Positions 52,476 through 61,870 are shown, counted from the first letter of the stretch. The stretch is 64,000 nt of DNA from Agromyces sp. H17E-10 (GCF_022919715.1 NZ_CP095042.1:558001-622000); one strand, 5' to 3'. The notes: generated by a model from the letters alone, not told the origin. Numbers and translations: made by a program.

Positions 52476-53734
52476 CACGCCACCCGCAACCCGAAGCCGC
52501 CGAGCTCGCTGCGGCCGACCGTGAGGACCGCGCCGGCGGCCTCGGCGCGCTCGCGGAGCCCCGCGAGCCCCGTCGAGTCGCGCGAAGCCGTGCTCGGCCC
52601 GACCCCGTCGTCTGCGATCTCGACGGCGCGGCCGGCGAGCGTGACCCGGCAGACGGACGCCTCGGAGTGGCGCACGACGTTGGTGACGCCCTCGCGTACG
52701 ACCCATCCGGCGAGTTCGCGGTGCGACTCGTCGACGACGTCGACCGAGCTCGGCAGCTCCGCGCGGATTCCGGCCGCCTGCAACGCCACCCGCGCGGCGG
52801 AGAGCTCGCGGCCCAGGCTCGCGCCTCGGAAGCCGGACACGGTCGTCCGCACGTCGGCGAGCGCGCCGCGGGCGAGCTGCTCGATCTCGCCGATCTCCCG
52901 CTTGGCGCCGTCGGGGTCGAGATCGACGAGCCGGCCGGCGAGCTCGCTCTTGACCGTGATGACGGTGAGCGAGTGGCCGAGGAGGTCGTGCATGTCGCGC
53001 GCGATGCGGCCGCGTTCGCGATCCGCCGCCATCACCTGCAGCTCCTCCTGGGCCGACCGCAGCTCGTTCATCGCCGCGAGTTGGCGGGCGAACGCCGCCA
53101 TCATGAGCGAGATCGACAGGATGATCGCGGGCAGGAACAGGTCGGGCCCTCCTGCGGCTGCGAGCGGGATCCCGAACAGGTAGGCGAGCACGGCGAGCCC
53201 GACGATGGCGATCATCGTGGGCCGCCAGCGCAGCACGCACATGCCGACGGCGACGCCGACGTAGGTCCAGACGCCGCGCACGCCCCAGCCGTACCACGGC
53301 ACGAGCGTGAACGACAGCGCGAACAACCCGAGCGGCACGAGCGGCCGCAGGCGACCCGGCAGCACCCACACGACGGGCGCGGAGCAGAGGAAGGCGAGGG
53401 CGTAGACGACGAGGAGCCCGATGCCGAGGGCGAGGAACCAGCCCGCGTGCGCCGCCCCGAGGAGATCGGGCACGGGCTCGAACACGAGCTCGTGGAGCGG
53501 GGCGAACAACCAGAGGAGCGAGAGACCGCCGCCGATGTACCAGCTGACCGCCCCACGCGAACGCAGCGAGGCGCGCAGGTCACCGCCCTCGTTCGGCACG
53601 ACCCACGCCGGCCGGAGCGGCCAGCGCCGAGCGCCGCGCACGGTGCGGTCGTCGCTGAACATGGCTCCCATGCTAGGGGCGCGCACGCCGGCCGGGCGCC
53701 CGGTACGGGCGCCCGGCCGGGTTCGCTCGCTCAT
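52472..53734 (-). CDS. DesK-type sensor histidine kinase
   Basis: 420 residues. Six or so membrane helices lie between about 60 and 205; then RIARDMHDLLGHSLTVI (phospho-acceptor His), VVREGVTNVVRHSEA (N box) and IADDGVGPS with GLAGLRERAEAAG (G boxes). Such kinases often sense membrane state or antimicrobial stress with an adjacent ABC exporter. ATG 53734 is chosen for its ATGA overlap with the permease; internal ATGs near 53671 would trim 21 residues. Confidence 0.9.
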   Translation of the reverse strand: MSERTRPGARTGRPAGVRAPSMGAMFSDDRTVRGARRWPLRPAWVVPNEGGDLRASLRSRGAVSWYIGGGLSLLWLFAPLHELVFEPVPDLLGAAHAGWFLALGIGLLVVYALAFLCSAPVVWVLPGRLRPLVPLGLFALSFTLVPWYGWGVRGVWTYVGVAVGMCVLRWRPTMIAIVGLAVLAYLFGIPLAAAGGPDLFLPAIILSISLMMAAFARQLAAMNELRSAQEELQVMAADRERGRIARDMHDLLGHSLTVITVKSELAGRLVDLDPDGAKREIGEIEQLARGALADVRTTVSGFRGASLGRELSAARVALQAAGIRAELPSSVDVVDESHRELAGWVVREGVTNVVRHSEASVCRVTLAGRAVEIADDGVGPSTASRDSTGLAGLRERAEAAGAVLTVGRSELGGFGLRVAW

Positions 53735-54564
53735 CCGCGGGCCGTGTCGCGGCGGAACGCCTGCGCGGTGCCTGCGAGGAACAGCACGAGCCACACCGCC
53801 GCGTTCACGAACGCCCAGATGTCGGGGGCGTCGCCCGTGAGCGGCGAACGGGCGATCTCGGAGATGCCGTAGACGGGGGTGAACTTCGCGATGACCTGCA
53901 GGAAGTCGGGCATGCTCTCGACCGGGTAGAAGAGTCCGCCGATGAACGCGAGGAACACGATCACGAGGCTCGTGATCTGCGCGGCGTTCTCGCCGGGCAC
54001 GAGATAGCCGATGAACAGGCCGAGCGTCGTGAACACGGCGCCCGCGAGCAGCCAGCCGGCGAGGCCCGAGACGATCCACTGCCCGGCGCTCAGGTGGACG
54101 CCGGAGAAGGCTCCCGCGACGAACGTCGCCACGACCGCGACGAGCCCGAGGAGCATGCCCGCGATCATCTTGATGAGGACGTTGACGAGCGGGTTGAGCG
54201 GCGTGAGCCGCAGTTGGCGACTCCACCCCTGGGCGCGCTCGACGGCGACGGATGCACCGGTCTGCGTGGCCGACATCATCGCGCCGTACATCGCCATCGA
54301 CACCATGATGTACGCCGCGACCGACGGCCCGCCGTCGGCGATCGGGGTGGACGTGAGCGGCACGTCGCGCAGGTTGTAGCCGACGATGAAGAACATCACG
54401 ACGGGGAAGGCGAGCGTGAAGACGAGCGTGCGCCGGTTGCGGAGCTTGCGCATGAGCTCGATGCCGAGGTAGGTCAGGTTGAAGCCGCCGAACGGCGGCA
54501 CCCGGCGCTCGAGGGCGACCCGTGCGGGTGCGCCGGCTGCGGTGTCGGGGGTGGTGCCGCTCAT
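53731..54564 (-). CDS. ABC-2 type transporter permease
   Basis: 277 residues, six membrane helices. YLGIELMRKLRNRRTLVFTLAFP at the N-terminus, AVERAQGWSRQLRLTPLNP in the coupling loop, and GLFYPVESMPDFLQ before helix 6 are typical of ABC-2 exporters for drugs, lipids or peptides. It pairs with the ATPase directly upstream (ATGA overlap). The transported compound is unknown. Confidence 0.92.
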   Translation of the reverse strand: MSGTTPDTAAGAPARVALERRVPPFGGFNLTYLGIELMRKLRNRRTLVFTLAFPVVMFFIVGYNLRDVPLTSTPIADGGPSVAAYIMVSMAMYGAMMSATQTGASVAVERAQGWSRQLRLTPLNPLVNVLIKMIAGMLLGLVAVVATFVAGAFSGVHLSAGQWIVSGLAGWLLAGAVFTTLGLFIGYLVPGENAAQITSLVIVFLAFIGGLFYPVESMPDFLQVIAKFTPVYGISEIARSPLTGDAPDIWAFVNAAVWLVLFLAGTAQAFRRDTARG

Positions 54565-55490
54565 GAGTTCGCTCCTTCGGCGGTGAGCGCCAGGAAGACG
54601 CTCTCGAGGTTCTGCGTCGTGATCTCGAGATCGCGCGCGTCGGTGGTGGTGAGGAGGTGCCGGGCGACGGCATCGGAGTCGCGGGTGCGCAGGACGACCC
54701 GGTCGCCCTGCACCTCGACCTGCTCGACGCCCGGCAGCGCGGCCAGGGCGACCTGGTCGGCACCGGGCAGGGTCGCGTGCACGGTGCGTCCGGCGACGAG
54801 GTTCTTGATCTCGGCGGCCGTGCCGTCGGCGACGATGCGACCCCGGCTCATGAGCACGATGCGGTCGGCGTACTCGTCGGCCTCTTCGAGGTAGTGCGTG
54901 GCGAACAGCACGGTGCGACCCCTCGCCGCATCCGCACGGATGGCTCCCCAGAACGCTCGCCGCCCCTCGACGTCCATGCCCGTCGTCGGCTCGTCGAGGA
55001 TGAGCAGCCCCGGATCGCTGAGCAGCGCCATCGCGAACCGGAGGCGCTGCTGCTGCCCGCCCGAGCACAGCTTGACCCGGCGATCCGCGATCTCGGCGAT
55101 GCCGGCCCGGTCGAGCACCTCGGCGACCGGACGGGTGTCGGCGAACAGGCTCGCGGTGAGGGCGAGGGTCTCGCGCACGGTGAGGTCGCCGAGGAGGCCC
55201 CCGGTCTGCAGCACCGCCGAGACGAAGCCGCGGGCGATCGCGCCGCGGGGCGTCTGCCCGAACACCTCGACCCGGCCCTCGTCGGGCTGGGCGAGGCCGA
55301 GCAACAGGTCGATCGTCGTCGTCTTGCCCGCGCCGTTCGGCCCGAGGAAGGCGACGATCTCGCCCTGGCGGATCTCGAGGTCGACCCGGTCGACGGCTCG
55401 CACCGAGCCGAAGCTCTTCGCGATGCCGGTCGCGGCGACCGCCGGAACGGTCGTGATGCGCTCGTCGAGCGCTGAGGCTGTCGTGGTCAT
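54561..55490 (-). CDS. ABC transporter ATP-binding protein (DrrA/CcmA-like)
   Basis: 309 residues. Walker A FLGPNGAGKTTTIDLLLGL, Q-loop VLQTGG, signature CSGGQQQRLRFAMAL (the leading Leu replaced by Cys), Walker B LLILDEPTTGMD, and the H-loop ATHYLEEAD. It powers the ABC-2 permease. GGAGGC precedes ATG 55490. First gene of the operon 55490-51813, which therefore carries exporter and its presumed two-component regulator together. Confidence 0.93.
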   Translation of the reverse strand: MTTTASALDERITTVPAVAATGIAKSFGSVRAVDRVDLEIRQGEIVAFLGPNGAGKTTTIDLLLGLAQPDEGRVEVFGQTPRGAIARGFVSAVLQTGGLLGDLTVRETLALTASLFADTRPVAEVLDRAGIAEIADRRVKLCSGGQQQRLRFAMALLSDPGLLILDEPTTGMDVEGRRAFWGAIRADAARGRTVLFATHYLEEADEYADRIVLMSRGRIVADGTAAEIKNLVAGRTVHATLPGADQVALAALPGVEQVEVQGDRVVLRTRDSDAVARHLLTTTDARDLEITTQNLESVFLALTAEGANS

Positions 55491-55547
55491 GCCTCCATCG
55501 TGGCGACGACGACGGCCGTGGCCCTCACACGGCTGTCACGTCGTGGG

Positions 55548-55563
55548 CATGACATTCGTCATG
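55548..55563. promoter_or_regulatory. inverted repeat upstream of the exporter/two-component operon
   Basis: CATGAC-ATTC-GTCATG, a perfect 6-bp inverted repeat with a 4-nt spacer, 58 nt upstream of ATG 55490. A candidate binding site for the dimeric NarL-type regulator encoded in the operon (autoregulation). Confidence 0.45.
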
Positions 55564-55584
55564 TCGCGGCGCAGAGACGACCGC

Positions 55585-55941
55585 TCAGGCGATGCTCGCG
55601 ATCACGGACGGCAGCGCGAACAGGCCCATGACGAACCCGGGGAGGCAGATCACGGCGGCGATGATCCCGCCCCACATGGTCCCCCGGTCGCCGCCGCTGC
55701 GGGCCCAGACCGCACCGACCACCGCGAGCGGGAGCAGCACGAGGCACGAGCACCACATGATCGCGATCCAGCCCATGGCCGCAGGGTCGTCGAGCGTCGA
55801 CAGGAACCCGATCCACATCACGGCCAGCACGAGGTACGGCAGGCCGGTGAGCCAGGGCGCCAACCGCCGTCGCAGCCTCAGTCGGGAGTCCTCCCCCGCT
55901 CGGCCCGACGTGCGGTCGTCGTCACCCACCGGCGCCGCCAT
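55585..55941 (-). CDS. small membrane protein of unknown function
   Basis: 118 residues. A charged, Arg-rich N-terminus (MAAPVGDDDRTSGRAGEDSR) is followed by three hydrophobic segments (about 29-46, 57-80, 90-113). No family was recognised. It starts 8 nt after the thymidine phosphorylase stop and ends the nucleoside salvage operon, so it may be co-expressed with the importer; no function can be stated. Confidence 0.65.
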   Translation of the reverse strand: MAAPVGDDDRTSGRAGEDSRLRLRRRLAPWLTGLPYLVLAVMWIGFLSTLDDPAAMGWIAIMWCSCLVLLPLAVVGAVWARSGGDRGTMWGGIIAAVICLPGFVMGLFALPSVIASIA

Positions 55942-55949
55942 CGGGTCGC

Positions 55950-57257
55950 TCAGCGCCCGATGCGGTCGGCGATGAGCGGCCCGCCGTCTTCGATCGGGTC
56001 GCCCGCGTCGCCGATGCGCCAGGCGCCCTCGACGGCCGCGAGTGCTCGCTCGAAGCGGGCGGGCTCGTCGGCGTGCAGCGTGAACAGCGGCTGCCCCGCA
56101 CGCACGACGTCGCCGGGCTTCGCGTGCAGGTCGATGCCCGCGGCGTGGTGCACCGGATCCTCCTTGCGCGCGCGCCCGGCACCGAGTCGCCACGCGGCGA
56201 TGCCGAACGGCAGCGCCTGCTGTTCGACGAGCACGCCGTCGCGGTCGGCGGTCACGACGTGCTGCTCGTTCGCGACCGGCATCGGCGCGTCGGGGTCGCC
56301 GCCCTGCGCCTCGATCGACCGGCGCCACGTGTCCATCGCGCGTCCGTCGTCGAGCGCGGCCTCGACGTCGTCGCCGTCGCGGCCCGCGAGCTCGAGCATC
56401 TCGCGCGCGAGTGCGATCGTGAGCTCGCGCACGTCGGCCGGGCCGCCGCCGGCGAGCACCTCGACCGACTCGCGCACCTCGTTGGCGTTGCCGATCGTGA
56501 GGCCGAGCGGCACGTTCATGTTGGTGATGAGTGCGCTCGTGGCAACCCCCGCGTCCTCACCGAGCTCGACCATGGTGCGGGCGAGCTCCCGCGAACGCTC
56601 GATGTCCTGCAGGAACGCCCCCGAGCCGAACTTCACGTCGAGCACGAGCGCGCCCGTGCCTTCGGCGATCTTCTTCGACATGATCGACGAGGCGATGAGC
56701 GGGATCGCCTCGACCGTGCCGGTGATGTCGCGGAGCGCGTAGAGCTTCTTGTCGGCCGGCGCGAGCCCGGCGCCCGCGGCGCAGATCACGCCGCCGACGT
56801 CGCGCAGCTGCGCGAACATCTCGTCGTTCGTGAGGTCGGCGCGCCAGCCCGGGATCGACTCGAGCTTGTCGAGCGTGCCGCCCGTGTGCCCGAGGCCGCG
56901 GCCCGAGAGCTGCGGCACGGCGACGCCGAATGTCGCGACGAGCGGCATGAGCGGGAGCGTGATCTTGTCGCCGACTCCGCCCGTGGAGTGCTTGTCGCTC
57001 GTGGGCTTGCCGAGCCCCGAGAAGTCCATGCGCTCGCCCGAGGCGATCATCGCCATCGTCAGGTCGCGGATCTCGCGTCGGCTCATGCCGTTGAGGAAGA
57101 TCGCCATGGTCATGGCCGACATCTGCTCGTCGGCGACGTAGCCGCGGGTGTAGGCGTCGACGAGCCAGTCGATCTCGGGCGTCTCGAGCTCGTGCCCGTC
57201 GCGCTTGGCACGGATGAGGTCGACGGCGTCGAACGGCTCGATGGCGGCGTCGGTCAT
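55950..57257 (-). CDS. deoA: thymidine phosphorylase
   Basis: 435 residues of the pyrimidine nucleoside phosphorylase family: LIRAKRDGHELETPEIDWLV at the N-terminus, GKPTSDKHSTGGVGDKITL (phosphate and substrate loop), GRGLGHTGGTLDKLES and a C-terminal barrel-sandwich domain near 345-420. It splits thymidine/deoxyuridine to base and deoxyribose-1-phosphate. ATGA overlap with cdd puts it directly after cytidine deaminase, whose deoxyuridine product it uses. Confidence 0.96.
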   Translation of the reverse strand: MTDAAIEPFDAVDLIRAKRDGHELETPEIDWLVDAYTRGYVADEQMSAMTMAIFLNGMSRREIRDLTMAMIASGERMDFSGLGKPTSDKHSTGGVGDKITLPLMPLVATFGVAVPQLSGRGLGHTGGTLDKLESIPGWRADLTNDEMFAQLRDVGGVICAAGAGLAPADKKLYALRDITGTVEAIPLIASSIMSKKIAEGTGALVLDVKFGSGAFLQDIERSRELARTMVELGEDAGVATSALITNMNVPLGLTIGNANEVRESVEVLAGGGPADVRELTIALAREMLELAGRDGDDVEAALDDGRAMDTWRRSIEAQGGDPDAPMPVANEQHVVTADRDGVLVEQQALPFGIAAWRLGAGRARKEDPVHHAAGIDLHAKPGDVVRAGQPLFTLHADEPARFERALAAVEGAWRIGDAGDPIEDGGPLIADRIGR

Positions 57258-57670
57258 GATTCTCCTCGGAATTCAGCGAGCTGCCGCGGGCCGAACGCGT
57301 CGGGCAGCACCTCGTCGATGGTCTTGAAGCCGGAGACGGTGTCGAGCACCATGCCCTCGGCCGAGTGCTCGTAGAGCAGTTGCCGGCAGCGGCCGCACGG
57401 CATGAGCGTCGCCCCGTGCCCGTCGACGCACGTGAAGGCGACGAGCTTGCCGCCGCCCGACATCACGAGCGCCGACACGAGCGAGCACTCGGCGCACAGC
57501 GTCACGCCGTAGGAGGCGTTCTCGACGTTGCACCCGCTCACGATGCGGCCGTCGTCGACGACCGCGGCGGCGCCCACCGGGAACTCCGAATACGGCACGT
57601 AGGCCTTGGCCATGGCCTCGCGAGCACGCTCGCGCAGGTCGGCCCAGTCGATCACGTCGGTCGCGGTCAT
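57254..57670 (-). CDS. cdd: cytidine deaminase
   Basis: Homotetrameric-type zinc deaminase, 138 residues. AYVPYSEFPVGAA, GCNVENASYGVTLCAECS (zinc Cys and catalytic Glu in CAE) and MPCGRCRQLLYE (the other two zinc Cys) are complete. It converts (deoxy)cytidine to (deoxy)uridine for DeoA. ATG 57670 follows GGGGGAG with good spacing, which excludes the extended frame to 57730. A 17-bp hairpin separates it from the importer genes upstream. Confidence 0.96.
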   Translation of the reverse strand: MTATDVIDWADLRERAREAMAKAYVPYSEFPVGAAAVVDDGRIVSGCNVENASYGVTLCAECSLVSALVMSGGGKLVAFTCVDGHGATLMPCGRCRQLLYEHSAEGMVLDTVSGFKTIDEVLPDAFGPRQLAEFRGES

Positions 57671-57696
57671 GCTGCTCCCCCGTTCGAGATGGGTGA

Positions 57697-57733
57697 CGGA
57701 TGCCTCGGGGCAGCGCCTGCCCCGAGGCATCCG
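57697..57733 (-). terminator. perfect 17-bp hairpin between importer permease and cdd
   Basis: CGGATGCCTCGGGGCAG and its exact complement enclose a CGC loop, immediately after the permease stop (57735) and 26 nt before the cdd ATG (57670). It may terminate part of the transcription or stabilise the upstream mRNA 3' end. It contains the GGATGCC word that recurs throughout the window. Confidence 0.65.
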
Positions 57734-57734
57734 G

Positions 57735-59051
57735 TCAGGATTTGATGTAGGGCTTGCCCGCCGCAGCCGGTCCGCGGACCTTGCCCACGAGCCCGGCCAC
57801 CGCGATGATCGTGACGACGTACGGCAGCATGAGCATGAACTCGCTCGGCACGGGCGAACCGATCACCGAGAGCGTGTTCTGCAGGTTCGACGCGAAGCCG
57901 AACAGGAGCGCTGCGAGCGTCGCCCGGATCGGGTCCCAGCCACCGAAGATCACCGCGGCCAGGGCGATGAAGCCCGCTCCGGCGGTCATCTCCTTGTTGA
58001 AGGCGATGCCCGAGCCGATCGTGAAGAACGTGCCGCCGAAGCCGGCGATCGCACCCGCGAGGGCGACGTTCCAGAACCGCGTGCGGTTCACGTTGATGCC
58101 CACCGTGTCGGCGGCCTGCGGGTGCTCGCCGACCGCACGGAGGCGAAGGCCCCAGCGGGTGTGGAAGAGCCCGACGTAGACCGCGGCGACCGCGATGTAC
58201 ATGATGTACACGATCACCGTCTGGCGGAAGAAGACCGGCCCGATGACGGGGATGTCGCTGAGCAGCGGGATCGGCAGGCGCGGGAACCTCGGCGGCGAGT
58301 TCAGCACGGCCGCGTTGTTCGAGAGCACCTGCGAGAAGAAGAAGCTCGTGAGGCCCGTGACGAGCACGTTGAGCACGACACCCACGATGACCTGGTCGAC
58401 GAAGTACTTGATCGCGAAGGCCGCGAGCACCATGCCGACGAGCATGCCCGCGATCATCGCGCCGACCGAGCCCGAGATGAGGCCGATCCACGGCGAGCCC
58501 GTGGCGGACGCCACCGCGGAGGCGACGACGGCCGACGAGAAGGCGCCGGCGAGCAGCTGGCCCTCGATCGCGATGTTGATGACACCCGCACGCTCGCCCA
58601 TGACGCCCGCGAGCGAGCCGAAGATGAGCGGAACGGCGAGGCTCAGCGAGCCGAACAGCAGGCCGATCATCGGCAGCGTCGCACCGGCGCCCGCCCACGT
58701 GAGGAAGCCGAACAGGAAGAGCACGGCGAAGATCACCGTGATCCAGAGCGGCACTCGGCGCTTGGCCGACGTCGACCACACCGCATAGGCGGTGAGCGCC
58801 GCGAGCAGGATCACGACCGTCCAGAGCGCGGGCATCGCCGGCACCGTGATGTTCGCGACCTGGATCACGTCCTTGTCGGACGCGGTCAGCCGGTAGGTGG
58901 TGTCGCCGTCACGCGGTGCGAACACCGCGAGGGCGAGCGCGACGAGCGTGAAGACCGCGTAGGCGATCGGGGCCTTCCAGCTGACGACGACCGTCTTGGC
59001 GAGGGCGTCGGGCTGGGGTGCGACCGTGTGGTGCTCGGTGACGGTGCTCAC
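57735..59051 (-). CDS. nucleoside ABC transporter permease (NupQ/BmpC-like)
   Basis: 438 residues, about ten membrane helices. ERAGVINIAIEGQLLAGAF is the signature of the YufQ/NupQ permease group; VGEHPQAADTVGINV and FGGWDPIRATLAALLFG are further conserved blocks. An N-terminal extension of about 110 residues carries three extra helices, longer than the ~320 residues usual for the family. GTG 59051 overlaps the previous stop as GTGA. Forms the pore with the permease at 59048. Confidence 0.92.
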   Translation of the reverse strand: MSTVTEHHTVAPQPDALAKTVVVSWKAPIAYAVFTLVALALAVFAPRDGDTTYRLTASDKDVIQVANITVPAMPALWTVVILLAALTAYAVWSTSAKRRVPLWITVIFAVLFLFGFLTWAGAGATLPMIGLLFGSLSLAVPLIFGSLAGVMGERAGVINIAIEGQLLAGAFSSAVVASAVASATGSPWIGLISGSVGAMIAGMLVGMVLAAFAIKYFVDQVIVGVVLNVLVTGLTSFFFSQVLSNNAAVLNSPPRFPRLPIPLLSDIPVIGPVFFRQTVIVYIMYIAVAAVYVGLFHTRWGLRLRAVGEHPQAADTVGINVNRTRFWNVALAGAIAGFGGTFFTIGSGIAFNKEMTAGAGFIALAAVIFGGWDPIRATLAALLFGFASNLQNTLSVIGSPVPSEFMLMLPYVVTIIAVAGLVGKVRGPAAAGKPYIKS

Positions 59052-60331
59052 TTCGCCGCCACCTCCTTCGTGACGATCGGGCGGGGTCTCTTCGGCGCGC
59101 GGGTCGGGTCGGGCAGGCGGAAGATCGTGCGCACGAGCGGCGGCGCCGCGATGAAGAGCACGATGAGCGACTGCACGACGAGCACGATGTCGATCGGCAC
59201 GCCCTCGGCGGCCTGCATCGAGTACCCGCCGGCCTTGAAGGCGCCGAACAGGATGCCGGCGAGGAACGTGCCCCACGGCGTCGAGCGGCCGAGCAGGGCG
59301 ACCGTGATGGCGTCGAAGCCGACGCCCGCGTCGATGCCGGCCGTGAAGCCGGTGGTCACCGTGCCGAGCACCTGGCTGACGCCGGCGAGGCCGAGCAGCG
59401 CGCCCGAGATGAGCATCGCGTAGACGTACATCGACGGCACGTTGATGCCCGCGACGCGCGCCGCGTTCGGGTTCTCACCGACCGCCCGGAAGCGGAAGCC
59501 GAGGCTCGAGCGCGACAGGATCCACCAGACGAGCACGGTCGCCGCGACCGCGAGGATGAAGCCGAAGTGCAGGTTGTACTTCGGCCCGAGCAGGTCGAAG
59601 AAGACCGCCGTCTCCTTCATGGGCGGCGTCTTCGGGTTCGACGAGCCCGGCGCCTGGAGGAGGCCGGGGGTGCGCAGCATCCAGGACACGAGGTAGAACG
59701 CGACGAAGTTGAGCATGATCGTGACGATCACCTCGTGCGCACCCGTGCGCGCCTTCAGGAGGCCGGCGATGCCGCCCCAGAGGGCGCCGCCGAGAAGGCC
59801 GCCGATGAGGGCGACGAGCATGTGGATGCCCCACGGCATGTCGAACCCGAAGGCGAGCCAGCCGGCGACCGACGCGGCGATCAGCATCTGGCCGCGGCCG
59901 CCGATGTTGAACATGCCGACGCGGAAGGCGAGGGCGACGCCGAGGCCGCCCGCGATGAGCGGTGTCGCGAACGTCAGCGTGTCGGTGAGCGGCTTGATGC
60001 CGTCGACGAAGCTGTCGCGCCGGAAGTTGTAGATCGAGCCCTGGAAGAGTGCCGAGTAGGCGCCCGAGACCGAGTTCCAGACGGCGATGAACGTGTCGCC
60101 GGGGCGGGCGAAGAAGTACACGCTCGCCTGCTGCACCTCTTCGTCGGTGAACGCGATCATGATCGCGCCGACGATGAGCGCGAGCACGACCGAGAGCACC
60201 GAGATGAGGGCGTTGCCCGTGACGATCTGCTGCCACATCGTGTGCCAGCGCGAGGGCTCGGGCGCCTGGGCCGGTACGGTCGTCGTGTCGCGGGGCGTGC
60301 TCGTCGTGTTCGTCGAGGCCTCGTCGCTCAT
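59048..60331 (-). CDS. nucleoside ABC transporter permease (NupP/BmpB-like)
   Basis: 427 residues. After an N-terminal Ser/Thr/Asp-rich tail and one helix, FRVGMFNIGGRGQMLIAASVA and LLKARTGAHEVIVTIMLNFVA mark the YufP/NupP family; VGENPNAARVAGINV and FDAITVALLGRSTPWGT follow. It pairs with NupQ-like 57735. ATGA overlap with the ATPase upstream. Confidence 0.92.
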   Translation of the reverse strand: MSDEASTNTTSTPRDTTTVPAQAPEPSRWHTMWQQIVTGNALISVLSVVLALIVGAIMIAFTDEEVQQASVYFFARPGDTFIAVWNSVSGAYSALFQGSIYNFRRDSFVDGIKPLTDTLTFATPLIAGGLGVALAFRVGMFNIGGRGQMLIAASVAGWLAFGFDMPWGIHMLVALIGGLLGGALWGGIAGLLKARTGAHEVIVTIMLNFVAFYLVSWMLRTPGLLQAPGSSNPKTPPMKETAVFFDLLGPKYNLHFGFILAVAATVLVWWILSRSSLGFRFRAVGENPNAARVAGINVPSMYVYAMLISGALLGLAGVSQVLGTVTTGFTAGIDAGVGFDAITVALLGRSTPWGTFLAGILFGAFKAGGYSMQAAEGVPIDIVLVVQSLIVLFIAAPPLVRTIFRLPDPTRAPKRPRPIVTKEVAAK

Positions 60332-61845
60332 GCTGCGGCTCCTTCTGCAGGCTGTTCGCCGGCCATCATGAGGCCGAGGACGTCGCGGGGGGTGTCGCCC
60401 GGCACGATGCCGACGACCTTGCCGCGGTACATGACCATGATCCGGTCGGCGAGGGCGGCGACCTCGTCGAGCTCGGTCGAGACGACGACGACGGGCACGC
60501 CACGGTCGCGGGTCTCGACGATGCGCTTGTGGATGAACTCGATCGAGCCGACGTCGACGCCGCGGGTGGGCTGCGCGGCGACGAGGAGGCTGAGGTCGCG
60601 GCTGAGCTCGCGCGCGAGGACGACCTTCTGCTGGTTGCCGCCCGAGAGCTGGCGCACCTTCTCGTCGATGCCCTGCGTGCGGACGTCGAACTCCTCGACC
60701 TTGTCGCGCGCGAACTCGGCGAGGAGGCCGCGCTGGATGTTGCCAGCCTTCACGAACGGCGCGCCGTCGGAGCGGTCGAGCATGAGGTTCTCGGCGATCG
60801 TGAACTCGCCGACGAGGCCGTCTTCGTTGCGGTCTTCGGGGACGAACCCGACGCCGGAGTCGAGGATCTTGCGGACGCTCTCGGTCGTGAGCTCGGTGCC
60901 CTCGAGCGTGATCGACCCGCGCACCCGCGGCTGCAGGCCGACGAGCGCCTCGGTGAGCTCGGTCTGCCCGTTGCCCTGCACGCCCGCGACGGCGAGGATC
61001 TCGCCCCTGCGCACCTCGAAGCTCACGTCGTTGACGACGAGCTGGCCGATGTGGTCGATGACGGTGAGCCCCTCGACGACGAGGGCGGGCTCGCCGAGTT
61101 TCGGCGCGTCCTTCTGCACGGTGAGCTCGACGGCGCGGCCGACCATGAGCGACGCGAGCTCGGTGTTCGACGCGGTCGGCGACGCCTCGCCGACGACCTT
61201 GCCGAGCCGGATGACGGTGATGCGGTCGGCGACCTCGCGCACCTCGCGGAGCTTGTGGGTGATGAAGACGATCGATGCGCCGGAGGCCTTGAGCTGGCGC
61301 ATGATCTCCATGAGCTCGTCGGTCTCCTGGGGCGTCAGCACCGCGGTGGGCTCGTCGAACACGAGCACCTTCGCGTCGCGCGAGAGCGCCTTGATGATCT
61401 CGACGCGCTGCTGCACGCCGACCGGCAGGTCGTCGACGAGCGCGTCGGGATCGACGTCGAACCCGAACCGCTCGCTGATCTCGCGGACCCTTCGGCGGGC
61501 CGCGTCGAGGTCGAGGAATCCGCCGCCCCTGGTCGCCTCGTTGCCGAGCATGACGTTCTCGGCGACCGTGAACACGGGGATGAGCATGAAGTGCTGGTGC
61601 ACCATGCCGATGCCGGCCGCCATCGCGTCGCCGGGCCCGGAGAAGTGCTGCACCTCGTCGTTGAGGAGGATCTCGCCCTCGTCGGCCTGGTAGAGGCCGT
61701 AGAGCACGTTCATCAGCGTCGACTTGCCTGCACCGTTCTCGCCGAGCAGGCAGTGGATCTCTCCGGCCTCCACGGTGAGGTCGATATGGTCGTTCGCGAC
61801 CAGGCTGCCGAACCGCTTCGTGATACCGCGAAGTTCGAGCTTCAT
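60328..61845 (-). CDS. nucleoside ABC transporter ATP-binding protein (NupO/BmpD-like)
   Basis: 505 residues with two nucleotide-binding domains in tandem, as in sugar/nucleoside importers. Domain 1: LLGENGAGKSTLMNVLYGL, VLVFDEPTAVLT. Domain 2: VAGVQGNGQTELTEALVGL in place of a full Walker A, LSGGNQQKVVLARELS, and QPTRGVDVGSIEFI. ATG 61845 is preceded by TAGGAT at 7 nt. It heads the operon 61845-55585 that links import to cdd and deoA. Confidence 0.94.
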   Translation of the reverse strand: MKLELRGITKRFGSLVANDHIDLTVEAGEIHCLLGENGAGKSTLMNVLYGLYQADEGEILLNDEVQHFSGPGDAMAAGIGMVHQHFMLIPVFTVAENVMLGNEATRGGGFLDLDAARRRVREISERFGFDVDPDALVDDLPVGVQQRVEIIKALSRDAKVLVFDEPTAVLTPQETDELMEIMRQLKASGASIVFITHKLREVREVADRITVIRLGKVVGEASPTASNTELASLMVGRAVELTVQKDAPKLGEPALVVEGLTVIDHIGQLVVNDVSFEVRRGEILAVAGVQGNGQTELTEALVGLQPRVRGSITLEGTELTTESVRKILDSGVGFVPEDRNEDGLVGEFTIAENLMLDRSDGAPFVKAGNIQRGLLAEFARDKVEEFDVRTQGIDEKVRQLSGGNQQKVVLARELSRDLSLLVAAQPTRGVDVGSIEFIHKRIVETRDRGVPVVVVSTELDEVAALADRIMVMYRGKVVGIVPGDTPRDVLGLMMAGEQPAEGAAA

Positions 61846-61852
61846 GTTCTGA

Positions 61853-61858
61853 ATCCTA
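61853..61858 (-). promoter_or_regulatory. putative -10 box (TAGGAT) of the leaderless importer operon
   Basis: TAGGAT on the minus strand, 7 nt before ATG 61845. Confidence 0.5.
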
Positions 61859-61870
61859 GTGAGCGCGCTG

